Positions 43,765 to 54,173 of a DNA stretch of 64,000 nt are shown piece by piece (the first letter of the stretch is position 1; every line of letters starts with the position of its first letter). A program made the translations under genes and the position numbers. This stretch comes from Symsagittifera roscoffensis (Eukaryota; Xenacoelomorpha; Acoela; Convolutidae), in NCBI RefSeq assembly GCF_963678635.1, contig NC_087066.1:55818312-55882311 (forward strand). The letters run 5' to 3'. Under the pieces are notes generated by a model, which was not told the DNA's origin, did no database searches, and saw nothing but the letters and a program-made list of their open reading frames with translations.

Positions 43765-45721
43765 TCATTTCGTATTCCTAGCCTTTGAGATGCTAGGTCC
43801 TGATGAGTTTGACACCGTGATCTGCCTTAGCAGCGCTTCCTTATCGTCCGAGCTGATCACGATCTCTTCCCACGCTTTTAATTGCTCGAAGGATCGCATC
43901 CACTCCCTCTGCTCCTGCAACGTCTTTGCCTGATTTGGTAAACATTTCACTTTCGATTCCCTGTTCAAGCAAAAGGAATTGTGCAGGCTCAAGCTCACGT
44001 TCTCCGCCAAGTCCTCCTCCAGTATCGATTCTCTTGCTTTGATATTATCTCTAGACACCCTACCGACTCTTTTCCAACATGTTGTGATCGCATTTCGATG
44101 GGTCAGCAGAGGTCTCTTGAAGGCTTCCGGACCTATCTCCGCCAGGAACTGTCGATATTCCTTCTGGTATTTCTTCATGTGATCCTTCGTCGCTATGTAC
44201 AACCAAGATATCGACGTCGCTCGAAACCACGGAAAGAACCTTATGGGGCTCCATACGTGCCTTACTTCCATTGGTATGGCAAATACCTTTATACAGTCTC
44301 AAACAACGCAAGTCTCCTGCTGTAAGCTATAGCGTATATCGATTCCGCCGTTGGTGTCTTCGACTCCCTATACTTCGTTATTTTTCTTCCATCCATCCTA
44401 ACGCCAACATCATGCTTACTACCAAGATGATCACCTTCTGCTGATAATGGGGTAACCCGATTGACCGAATTTCTTCTACATTCCACACTAAACAAAAGTT
44501 TGTATGCTCCGGGTACCACACTGTCTGTGCCAAGCAGTGGCATGGGAATTCCCCATGTGTAATCTCTATGCTTCGGAGATTGCGTTCCGCTGAGGCTTCC
44601 AGCAGAGGTTCCAGTTTCATCATCTTCTCGTGCACCACATCATCCTCCTCCGGCGCTGGGACACTACTCATTGGCTTCCCGATGGCATTCTCTCTCTCAA
44701 AATCACTCCTGTTTTCGTCTCCTAAGCTAAAGAGTTCTTTTCCATAGATTTCACTCAAGTCATCTCTTTGTGCCCTTGGCACCGTTCCCAGGATCTTTCT
44801 CAACAGTCTGTGTGAATGATGCGACATTCGAGCCAGCCGTACGCACTTGGGTACCGAGAAGGCCTTTTCCAATAGTATCCTTTGGCTGGATACCTCCACC
44901 AATGCCATGTGCAATGGATAATGGCTCCCACGTACGTTGAACATTACTGATCCCACCAAGGACTTTGCATTCACAGGCAGGCCATAATCTTCGCTCACTG
45001 GAAATCCTATCTCCGCCTCTAGACCAATTTTCCATCCTCTGACATGTTTCTGGGTGGTTTGCAACGCCCCTGGCCACGTCTCCACGCTCAACGCCGTCAC
45101 CAAATGGTGTTCAGACTCCAGCATCTCCAGTGATTGCAGACTACACATTCTAGAGAAAAACCCCAGCGCCGTTGCTACACTCACTGTAGTGTTCGTATAG
45201 CACTCAGCCATTATCTGCACCTCGCTCTTCTCTCTTTCTGTTATGTCACCAAACCAAGTGACTAGTTCTTCTCCCTGAAAAGATCGTATTCTGACACATG
45301 ATCGTCCATCACAAGTGTGCTCTCCCCCTCCGCCTGTCAAGTCAAGACAGCTACCGGGTTCCAACTTCTTTACTGATCCTAGCTTACTCATTGCCTCGCC
45401 CGATTCTTTACTCTGTCGTAGGATCAGTTTATGTATCACATCCAAAGTTCCCAAGTCTTCATCTTTCGTCGGTGTTAGCCTCACTCGTTCAGTGACTTCC
45501 TCAATCAAGCTCGCATGGGGATGGGGACACCAGGAAGGTCTCAGCAATTTCCAAACCATTCCCAAATTCGTATTCATCATGCCATTTCCATTTCCCATTC
45601 TCAATTCTACTCTTTTAGTCGAGCGCGGCACGCTTATCACCTTTGACGTCGCCTCAAGTAGCAGGCCCAGGCTCGATTTCTCCCTTTCCACTGAATCGAT
45701 TACGATTATTTTTCCGTCCAA
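43765..45721 (-). pseudogene. Accessory ORF C-terminal region, copy 3
   Basis: Frames 45721-44378 (447 codons) and 44271-43765 (168 codons) cover the segment kept in all copies. The larger has a Cys-containing GGGGEHTCDGRSCV at residues 133-146, a LLRPSWCPHPH motif, and a hydrophobic VIILVVSMMLALGW near its end, too short for a confident membrane span. A frameshift near 44330 separates the two. No domain family recognised. It overlaps the upstream frame by 16 nt, consistent with one long frame broken by shifts. Confidence 0.65.
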
Positions 45722-46572
45722 AATTTCAAGAGCTCCACCATCTCATGATTACTGTAAGCGCTCGCGGCTTCTGAATTCAAGAAAGGATTGTACGCTATTC
45801 CCAACACTCCAGACACGTATTGATACTCTCCCTTTTTATTGGGTCTCGCGTAACCGTCAGCCAAGGCTAAGTTGCGATGCACGTCATACCACTCTTCAAA
45901 TTTCTTGTTGTGAAATCTTCGTATCTCATCCAGTTTTCCATGATTCTCTAGGGATTGCCTCGAGTCATCCTCCTTCTCGATTCCCGTACTCTGGTACACG
46001 TTCAGTATGACGGTGGAGACTCTTCTCTCCATGCTGTTGCTCCCCATAGCCTTCTGATGATACGCTTGGACGGTGCTATTGTTCATTACGGACATTATCC
46101 ACCTCAGGAAACAAGTGGCATCTTTTCTTCTCGCCAGGCTCAGACCGGAGTTGTCCCTCGCGACATGTTGTAGCAGCATCTGATAGACCTCCAGGTTTTT
46201 ATTGCCCAACTTCATTTTGTCACATGAAGTCAAGACCTCCAACTCTATTCCCACTAGGCTGCACACGAACATCAGTTGTCCCGCGGTTCTGACGAAGGGA
46301 TTCGCCATCAGAGGCCATGCTGATGAAGGTGTTCTCATCGCCTCCTCAAAATAATCCCGCAACAGGCTCTGCCAAGTTTGCTTTAGCTGACTTCCCATTT
46401 CCAACTTGTTGACTTCAGCTTTCTGTTGAGTAGCCCAATTGCGACGCTTCCAGGATAACCGTTGATCAAGCTTCTTCAGACAGTCCTCTAAATCCTTCAT
46501 CGTCTCTAGGGCCACCCACCAAGGTCGAGTCGTATTCCTCGTCGCATTCTTCTCAAGAGGGTCGTTGGACAC
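45706..46572 (-). pseudogene. Accessory ORF segment with KKLDQRLSWKRRNW
   Basis: A 288-codon helical frame. It has MKDLEDCLKKLDQRLSWK near the start, a hydrophobic stretch AGQLMFVCSLVGIELEVL, and ends in KWTEK-like sequence shared with 22095-22310 of copy 1. The deletion that removed the SGNH block in copy 1 ends at residue ~200 of this frame (DSRQSLENHGK). Function unknown. Confidence 0.6.
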
Positions 46573-46605
46573 TTGTTTGCCAATAGCTTGATGTTCGCTC
46601 GAGAT

Positions 46606-47285
46606 TCATTCTCTGCCCACATCCACTTCCCAGGTTTGTCCACTCGTCGAACCCTTTTTCGAGCCTGCCTTCTGAGGTTTGAACTCCTCCTCCGTTACCA
46701 GACTTGTCGAGACCTCTATCTCTTTCACTATCTCGGCTAGCCTCCTTGGTTCGGAGCTACTCTTGTAGGCTGCCGTCTTCCACCGCGCTAAAATCATGGG
46801 GGCAGTCTCCCTCAAGTTCTTTTCCGAGACAGCATCCACCGACGGGCTGCTCAACTCCTCCATCTCCCTCTGCCTCTTTTGAGACTTCATACCTTTGCTT
46901 GGGGGTGTCGTCACTATCATCACAGATTCGATCTCTCCGTCCCGGTCCGACCCTTCCAACTCTTGTCTCCCCCTGCTCGAGCCTTAAGGATATTACTACT
47001 CTTATTCATATTACTATTCCTAATCTTATCCTCCCCTTCAACTTTAATTATTTTATCATCAGTCTTTTTCTTTAGAGTAGAGCCGTCTTTACATTCATCA
47101 TCTTTGGTCTTCTGTCGCGTCTCCCTCAACTTGACCATCTTACTCAGCAACTCCTTTCTTGCTTTTTCATCCAGTCCGGTGGCCATCAACACCGGTTCCC
47201 CAAACTTGACCACCGTGTTCCACAGTTCTTCCTTGAAGTTACCCAGCGTGGTCTCGCTCTTCGTCTCATGATTAAATTCACTCAA
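46606..47285 (-). pseudogene. Accessory ORF, charged region
   Basis: Frames 47285-46920 and 46959-46606 overlap by 40 nt. They are rich in Lys, Glu and Asp (LDEKARKELLSKMVKLRETRQK; SQKRQREMEEL) with a basic tail. Likely partly disordered or coiled coil. No enzyme motif. The sequence has no counterpart in copies 1 and 2. Confidence 0.5.
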
Positions 47286-48073
47286 GAAATCCCGCCAAGC
47301 CTTCTCATCCAGAGTCCCCCAGCACTCAAGAGTATCGTCCCCACGTTGGAAGTCTCACTTGTCAATGGTAGTTCCAGGTTCTTACGAAGTGATGAGGTCA
47401 GAGGTGGCGTGGCAGTGTCCGCCCAATTGTCTCCGCTCAGGTCCTGCAGTAGCTCTTGGGCGGTGAAATCCACCTCTGCTGGTTTTGGCCCAGGTGAATT
47501 CCCCACTTCCATTTCTTCCCCTGTTTCCCTCAGAGTTTCGTCCATGCTCTCTTCTCCCGACTCGGCTTGCCTCCGCGCAAGTATCTTCCTAAATCGGTCT
47601 TCTACGGGGCCACTTCTCTTGTCCCCAGGAGTGCCCACTGACAGGAGTAAGGGTTTCGCGGAGTCTTGCTTCTTACATTCCGTCAGAGCCACATATAACG
47701 AGCCTGCCGCATCCAGCTCTCTCCCTTCATGCCTCATTTCCACCTGTTCCTATCCGTAAGGCGCCCGATACTTCCTTGTGGCAAACTTCATCTCGTCCTT
47801 CAGCGCAATGTGTCCCTCTTCCACAATCATCCAGCCGTCATCCCATATCGGTAATTCGTTCTCCAAGCTCGCCCGATCAAGCGTTTTCAAGATCTCCCAC
47901 ACCTCGAATTTTGGAGGCATTGAGCCTCTCAATTTCTCTGCTTGAGTCGTCCATGAGTTTATCTTGATATCGCAGGTGTGGAAATAGACCGCCGCCGTAT
48001 ATCCAATGAACAAGGGGTCCCAGACATCGGTGAACTCCACTTGCTGTCTCTCTACCGTAGCTCTCGCGAACAT
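47282..48073 (-). pseudogene. Accessory ORF, two unrecognised segments
   Basis: 48073-47750 (107 codons) has VWDPLFIGYTAAVYFHTCDI and WDDGWMIVEEG. 47743-47282 (153 codons) has SLYVALTECKKQDSAKPLLLS and then an acidic, Pro-containing stretch. They are separated by a stop at 47750. No known family. Confidence 0.5.
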
Positions 48074-48254
48074 GGATGGGACTACCAGGGGCTATTTATC
48101 CCCAGGTTCTTTCTCCTGACTGTTGAAAACTCAGGAATGGTTGCGGGTAAGATTTCCTTCTCTAGTGTGGCCTCCAGCTCCTTTTTTACTAACTCGAAGC
48201 TCTTTTTCTACGCGGGGATTCTCAGGATCTCTTTTCCGTTCGCCGTCAGGGGAT
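48074..48254 (-). other. Broken part of the accessory frame
   Basis: No frame is open throughout, but the interval lies between collinear accessory segments; probably frameshifted coding sequence. Confidence 0.35.
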
Positions 48255-48854
48255 TCAGGTTCCAAAACTTGGGATACGTTTCAATGGGGCCTTCACGTTT
48301 TCCCCCCATCCTGCACTGTAGTTTCCCCGGAAACTAAACACCACCAACTCGGGATCTTTCACCTTCCCGAGGAGCACCGTATTACTCATCCGTGCCCTGA
48401 GCACCTCTTGTTGACACCAGTTCAACTCCGTCCCATCCAACAGGCTTATTAAGCTCACGTGCACTACTGAATGGCGGTATGCATATGCAGCCACTAGAGG
48501 TTCCGGAAAGGTGTATGTCACCGCTGGTCCGTAAATACAAGTCGCGACTTCCTCTAGTCCCCTGATCACTCCCACTGGGTCAGACCTCATCGCCAGGCAT
48601 AGATCGGTCAATAGAAGGATACCACCATTCGCCTCCCTCCATTCCTCTCTCGTCTTCGGGTTCTTCTCCTCACCGGTTATGTGTCGGTTTTGCATCAGAA
48701 GAAACTCCACCAGTAACGTCTTCAGTCCCGACACGCACTTGTACGAGTAAGTGTCTATACTCGAGTGGGTCTTTCCCATCGACAGGGGTACCCCATATTT
48801 CATCAACCGATGAAATGACACCAATTCGCCATGAGTTGGGAGCACCAGTGCCAC
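48255..48854 (-). pseudogene. Accessory ORF, segment after SGNH2
   Basis: A 199-codon frame with GILLLTDLCLAMRSDPVGVIRG, AYAYRHSVVHVSLISLLDG and VLLGKVKDPELVVFSFRGNY. The alternation of strands and helices suggests a globular domain. I do not recognise it. It lies 118 nt after the stop of the SGNH2 frame. Confidence 0.55.
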
Positions 48855-48972
48855 ATACCCATCAATCCGATGTGTCTCTGCACATGTACGCTGGACCCAT
48901 GTTAAACAAGTACCTCGGGTAAACTAAGTACAGGGCTAGCAAGATGCTTATGGGCATGCTCAACAGTTCTTG

Positions 48973-50502
48973 TTAAAAGGCCCCGAAAATGGTCTCTTTC
49001 GCACGAAACACTCCGGCCATGTATTTCTTCTCCCAACAAGGACTCAAGAACTTCAGGATTTCGTGATCTTTCCTCGTCCTCAGCTCACCTTTTGCTTGTT
49101 CCCTCCAGAATCCTTCAATGGTGACCTCATTCGCTGCCGTGACGAACCTAGCTACCGTCATCTCCCTGCTCTCGGCTACCTCCAATTGTTCCTCAGGAAA
49201 TTCTCGGATCTGCTTCACGAGAGGTGGGGCACTCTCCCTTGTCTTGTCCGTAGCATTCTCTAGTCTTGGTGTTAGAAACGGCCACCTGCCTCTCTCTTGT
49301 GTTAGTCGATACACCATCGACTCCAGTTGTTTTTTAGTCGCAACCACGTTCTTCCTTTTGTTACTTGGTCCCTTCAATTTGCTCGTGCAGCTCGTGATGG
49401 TCACGTCCATGCCTCGGAACCATAAACTGGCTGTCAGGTGACTTATTATCGGGTGGTCATCACCTATTGTCGGACTGAACTTCTGCTGCCTGGCGAGAAT
49501 CGAGATCTCAAGTAAAAGGACCTCATCCAGTACAATGAGTATGTCTGCCAACTCAGAAAATCCCCTCAATGCATGGGACACGTCCGCCCACTCCGTCGCC
49601 AGTTCTGACTTCCGAAGTCTCAAGTTCGTGGGTTCCAGCTCTCGATTGGGAGCTGCCATCAGGATCCGCCATGCGTTCCCTTCGGCATTTAGAATCAAAA
49701 TAGCATACACAAACTGCAGAGCAGGGGGCATGCTCGCGTATCCTGGGGACGTCGTGAATACCACTTTCGTCTTGGGTCCAAATCGCGAACTGACGTTTTC
49801 CTGTACCTCGTTCATCGCGGCAAACAATGTCCGGATAGCCTCCCATATTTTCTTTGGAGTAGGCTCATCCCCTTTCAGCTGCTCTAGAAGCCCAGCCGCA
49901 TGCAGGTGATCGTTCATTCCCGCGAACAGCAGCAGCTCTGGTTCGCAGTGCATCTCTGACTTTATCGCCACCACCAAGGTCAACATCTGGTTCAATTCTG
50001 CACCTGGCAGCGAGTATACTAGAGTTTCTGGCCAGAAAAACTTGGGAGACGTTCCTTCGAAGTCCGATCCCGTCACGATGATCACTCTCGAGGCTGCTGG
50101 ATCCGCTCTGTCATACACTGCCAGTGTCTTGGCCAATTGAGCATTGCCACAGGGTTTCCCATATCTTGGGTCGTCTGCCAATCTCGCACCCTCGTAAGCG
50201 GCGTCTGGCAATTCCATCTCTTTTGAATCCAGTAGCTTGTCCACCACCCTCAACTGCGCAGCAGTTGCCAATCTGATTCTGGCGATACTTGTTCTGTGCT
50301 TAGGGGGCTCCACTATGAGTCCCAGACTCCCCAGCAACCTGAGAGGTCTGTAATTTATCGGTCCCATGACTGATCTCATGGGAATCTCAGTCAGATCAGC
50401 CGTCTTTATCAATCTTGCTCTTGAGAAATACACGTTTCGGGGGCCTTTAGCCAGTCTACGCACTGGTGCCGACTCAAATCCTGTGACACATGCTTGACAC
50501 AT
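48973..50502 (-). CDS. SGNH-like domain 2 of the accessory protein
   Basis: A 509-codon frame. Residues 139-147 read RVIIVTGSD, like SGNH block I but with G-S-D instead of G-D-S. Residues 194-200 read AGMNDHL, matching block III (GxND). Ser146 and Asn197 are 51 apart, against 49 in SGNH domain 1. A later GDDHPIISHL (about residue 365) could supply acid/His residues. Copy 4 has the same pattern (SSD, AGSNDHL, also 51 apart). The C-terminal 150 residues are basic and unrecognised. The frame starts 29 nt before domain 1 ends, in another phase, so the two were probably one protein before a frameshift. Catalysis is uncertain. Confidence 0.55.
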   Translation of the reverse strand: MCQACVTGFESAPVRRLAKGPRNVYFSRARLIKTADLTEIPMRSVMGPINYRPLRLLGSLGLIVEPPKHRTSIARIRLATAAQLRVVDKLLDSKEMELPDAAYEGARLADDPRYGKPCGNAQLAKTLAVYDRADPAASRVIIVTGSDFEGTSPKFFWPETLVYSLPGAELNQMLTLVVAIKSEMHCEPELLLFAGMNDHLHAAGLLEQLKGDEPTPKKIWEAIRTLFAAMNEVQENVSSRFGPKTKVVFTTSPGYASMPPALQFVYAILILNAEGNAWRILMAAPNRELEPTNLRLRKSELATEWADVSHALRGFSELADILIVLDEVLLLEISILARQQKFSPTIGDDHPIISHLTASLWFRGMDVTITSCTSKLKGPSNKRKNVVATKKQLESMVYRLTQERGRWPFLTPRLENATDKTRESAPPLVKQIREFPEEQLEVAESREMTVARFVTAANEVTIEGFWREQAKGELRTRKDHEILKFLSPCWEKKYMAGVFRAKETIFGAF

Positions 50503-51466
50503 GCTTGAGCCCCAGGACCTCTGCCAACTCTTGTCTGCACTCCAGATCCTCCAAGTCCAACTCCTTTACTTTATCCAGATATCGCGTCTGGCTTGCCTCC
50601 GCTGGCTTCTCCACTCTCTTATTCTCTACCACTACCACTGAGGACACCACTGAACTTTGGGGCGTTGATGGCTCCGCTTCTTGGGCTTCCATTGGCGTGG
50701 AACCCGGTAATCTAGTCCGGCTGCTTCTCGAGCTGTCTCTTGAGTCGACTCCCGCTCCCAGGCGACTGGACAGGGGTCTTGTGGCAAGGAAAGGGGGATT
50801 TGGGGGTAGACCGAATGTGAATCGGGCCGTCTCAAGCAGGTCTGCCTCCAACTCATTTATGTGCCTCTGGAAGACGTCGTTCATTAACTCCACGCCCCTA
50901 GGCCTGTCGAAGTGGATTCCATCTGAAGACGCATCCTCTGGGAAGGACCGCTCCATCTGGTCGGCTGCGTCGAACAATCTGACGGAGAGGACGCTATTTC
51001 GATGTATCTGCTTGATTATCTCGTTCAGCAACCGCACTTTCTCGTTCATTTCCATCGCGAGTTGGTCGGCCATCATGTTGTAAGGGATGGTGCAAACTGT
51101 GAGTATGGCGGGATCCATCTGAATCCGCAATTCCTCCAGGATGCAGCTCATTTTATCATTTAGCCTCATGACTTTTCTTAATTCCCCTCTGGACACATCA
51201 TTGGTCCCCATCATTAGAGTCACTGTGTACATTTTTGCCATCCCTACCATCCCGAGTGATGCCAACATCTGCGGCGTTTCGGCTCCAGAGAAACTCAAGA
51301 CTCCAGTCTGCCAGTGCGACTGGATTTGGGTCAGCACCCGTACCAGGCTGTCCCCTACAATCAGGTGAACTGCACCCTCCGGTATTCGCGGCTGTATGTA
51401 GTATTCAGCCCAAGACGCGTCATGAAAACATTCCCTTCTCGCTCGCTGCGTCACGTTCCAATCCAT
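50474..51466 (-). CDS. SGNH/GDSL hydrolase domain 1 of the accessory protein
   Basis: A 330-codon ATG-started frame. SGNH blocks are complete: LIVGDSLVR with Ser40 (block I), FSGAETPQ with Gly61 (block II), MMGTNDVSRG with Asn89 (block III), and SDGIHFD with Asp182 and His185 (block V). Spacing and order fit SGNH hydrolases, which cleave esters such as acetyl or acyl groups. After residue 215 follows a Pro/Ser-rich linker and a helical tail. No signal peptide, so action inside the cell is likely. Esterase domains are known in CR1-like LINE ORF1; a gypsy accessory position is unusual. Confidence 0.75.
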   Translation of the reverse strand: MDWNVTQRARRECFHDASWAEYYIQPRIPEGAVHLIVGDSLVRVLTQIQSHWQTGVLSFSGAETPQMLASLGMVGMAKMYTVTLMMGTNDVSRGELRKVMRLNDKMSCILEELRIQMDPAILTVCTIPYNMMADQLAMEMNEKVRLLNEIIKQIHRNSVLSVRLFDAADQMERSFPEDASSDGIHFDRPRGVELMNDVFQRHINELEADLLETARFTFGLPPNPPFLATRPLSSRLGAGVDSRDSSRSSRTRLPGSTPMEAQEAEPSTPQSSVVSSVVVVENKRVEKPAEASQTRYLDKVKELDLEDLECRQELAEVLGLKHVSSMCHRI

Positions 51467-51490
51467 GCGGTTGTGCCTGTGGTATCTGCC

Positions 51491-52632
51491 CTACGTGTTT
51501 TTCTTATAGCTTGCGATCACCACGCTCCTGACCGGTTGCTCTCTCCAAGTTGGGGGTACCTCCGCTCTAGCTGGACTTTCACGACTTCTCAGCTGTAGCC
51601 TCTCGTGTAACTCCTTAAGACGCGACGAGCAACCGCTCACCTGACTGCTGCTTGGGGTTGAGCTCGGGGTGTATCCAGGCAGTGCCATGTCCATCAACGG
51701 GCGTATCGGTTGCGTCGTCTCCGAGCCGCGCAGGGAGGACGCTGAATCGGTTGGTATCCATACTTCCAGCCCCTCGTTTATGTGTTCTTGAGCCGCGCGG
51801 TCTAAGATGAATCGTCCCTTCTACCTGGGAGCGTCATCCATCTCCATACGCGAGTCCGGCCTTGAGCTTGCAACAGCTCGCTCCGTCGTCCTGGTTTCCT
51901 TTTCCTTTAGTTGATCGAGCTCTCGTTGTCGCCGCTGGATCCTTTCAAGTTCCGACTTCAACTGCTCGCAATTCGCCGCCTTTTCTCGCACCCTCTGCTC
52001 TTGCTGGTATTCTGCTCTCAACAACTCAAGGTCACGATGCGCCAGGTCCCTCTCAAGGATCCCCTGGTCCCTCTCCAGATTCGCTCGAGCTTCGCGCTCT
52101 CCCGGTCAAGATTCGCTTTGTTCTTTTCCCTCTGCGCCCTCTCAAGCTCCCTCTTCAAGTTGCTGAGGTCAGGATACGTCTTTTCCGTTTGCTGGGCTCT
52201 CGTCATAGAAGGTGGCCTGTTCGCGGACTGGCTAGCTGATCTTGTTGACGGTCTGACCGGCAATGGGAATTCTCCCGCGCCGTACTCCGTGTTGTTGCTT
52301 AAGCCAGGATTCCTCGCCAAGTCGAATCCTCTCACCCCTCCATCCACAGTCCAGGATAGACACCTGGTCTGTTCCTGATTGGATATGCCTTCTGTGGGGT
52401 ATCCGACCATCAAGACAACTTCGGTCGCGGACTCCCTGCACTCACCTTGCTCCTCTAATTGCAGAATGGCGTTCAACATCACTGCCATCCTCTCGTCCAC
52501 TTGGGTGTAGTCCAGGTCCCTCAAGCGTCTGTACAACTCATCGAGCGTAGGCCTCTTTAGCGCCGCAGGCATGGATTTCCAAAATCGATCTGCCATTCTC
52601 ACAAAATCTAGTTTATCTCGCGCACCAACCAA
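51491..52632 (-). pseudogene. Accessory ORF N-terminal domain, linker and coiled coil
   Basis: 52632-52018 begins MVGARDKLDFVRMADRFWKSMP, has the helical domain seen at 21567 and a Pro/Ser-rich linker. It then enters a coiled coil (LSNLKRELERAQREKN) that continues after a frameshift in 52024-51821 (QLKSELERIQRRQRELDQL). A further frame, 51697-51491, is Ser/Pro-rich. Coiled coil followed by SGNH recalls CR1-like LINE ORF1 layouts, where coiled coils drive trimerisation. About 120 nt at 51698-51820 lack an open frame. Confidence 0.6.
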
Positions 52633-53051
52633 CTTGAGAATTACAGTACCAACTCGAGTTTTACCGTACCAAATTGAGTACTTGAGAAATCTCTTCCGAA
52701 TGTTGCTGATCCTGAACTTTGTTCAAAACCTTCTATTATCTTTCCAATGAGTGTGTTTTAGTCGTCAACTTCAATTTAATCAAATCAATCTGAAAATAAA
52801 ATCCACTTTTTAGACTAAGGTGTCATGTTCCTAACCTAACCCCCCCATTATTGTAGTTAAAACATTATCCCTCCACTTGTTTTACTAAAATAATTCAAAT
52901 GGAAATGTTTTAAGAGCATGCAGATGCGTTTAATATTTTAGCACCATCACTTTTTTAAATTATAATTGTCATGCCAATCACGTTAAAATCCATCTAACTG
53001 CCCCGAGGTCCCCATGTACCTTTACTCGAGATCCCCATGTCCACTCGTAGC
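52633..53051 (-). other. Non-coding interval between pol and accessory block, copy 3
   Basis: Counterpart of 21073-21566. ATTTTATTTTCAG|ATTG on minus near 52790 is the candidate splice acceptor. Confidence 0.55.
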
Positions 53052-54135
53052 TCAGGCGATGCTCAAGTAGTATTTCTTGTGTATATGTACCATTATCTCC
53101 GTTTCTGCGAAGACCACGTGTAGGATGGCATATAGCTCCCTTGGTCTCAACTTGCCCCTGTTTGGGTCATAAACAGGCATCGAGACCTCCACTATCCCTC
53201 TTTCAATCATGAAATCTCTCAGTCTCAATAGTGCTAACATCACATGCTCAGGATCTATCGTATTCCTTTCACTGACCCTCGTCACTAGAAAGCATAGGTA
53301 TTTGCCCGGGACTTGTGCCACTGATGGGGAAGCGCAGCCTTTGCTCCCAGCCCCGGTCTCTGTCTGAATAGAAACTCCACGTTCTGGTATTCTCTCTTAA
53401 AGTCGGCTTCTAGTCTCGATTTGAAGCTCATGTCCGCGCTAGTCCTGTCTGGCAAAATGAAGTCGCTGTCCGTTATCAGGATGTTCTCCGAGTTTTCATT
53501 GGGCATTTCAAATTATGTTTTGAAGTTTCGTCCTATGGTAGGCTCGGCCTCCTCCTCGCCGAGTTCCAGGTCACTTGTTTCCCTCACTTCCTTGAGCTTT
53601 TTTGTCACCAAATTTTGGGTGTGGGTAAGTCCTACCCCCACTCCCCGGACAAAATTATTTATCGACCTCCCCGTCGATGATGCTGGGTCTAAATTATCAG
53701 GTGGTGTTTCGAGCGGCCTGTCGGTTGCCGCCAACCGAAGAGGGCATCTTCCGTTTTCACGTGTTGTTCTGCCGACACATCGACCTGCTGGATGCTTAGC
53801 CCTTCATCTCCTTTGCTCTCGACCCCACGCATCCACTCAAGTATTCTCAGGTTCGTGTTCTCCCTCCTCTCTATCTCGCTCTGCTCCAGATCTGTTTCCT
53901 ATTCTGATGTGGAGTAGTCTTCCTGTGGGTAGTGTTCGCTGTCGTTGATGATTTGCCATTCATCGTCTGCCACCAATTCGCCCACACTCAGTAACTTGTC
54001 GCCCAATTCTTCGGGCCGTATCTTGTCAATCAAAAAGTCATCCCCGTACCTATTGTACCTCATGCTTGTCCGTTTACAATTACCGCTCTTGGTTCCTGCC
54101 GTTATTGGCAAGTCTGGTTCCGTCCACTTTAGCAC
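53052..54135 (-). pseudogene. pol: Pol C-terminal extension with macro-like domain, copy 3
   Basis: Split over frames 54135-53899, 53734-53513, 53506-53285 and 53321-53052. The last one has KYLCFLVTRV, EHVMLALLRLRDF, GIVEVSMPVYDPNRG and ELYAILHVVFAET as in copy 1. The 15-base ICITA segment of copy 2 is absent here, as in copy 1. A frameshift near 54170 separates it from the integrase. Confidence 0.55.
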
Positions 54136-54173
54136 TTCGTCCTGCTGCGGATCATTCCAGTCTTCTTCAAGAG

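Noticed and set aside
45315-46010. 231-codon plus-strand ORF and similar ones opposite copy 3
   Set aside because: They are antisense to the accessory reading frames, which are collinear with copies 1 and 2.
43765-54135. Retroviral-type envelope protein
   Set aside because: No signal peptide, cleavage site, fusion-type hydrophobic segment or C-terminal anchor was seen; recognised domains are coiled coil and SGNH.
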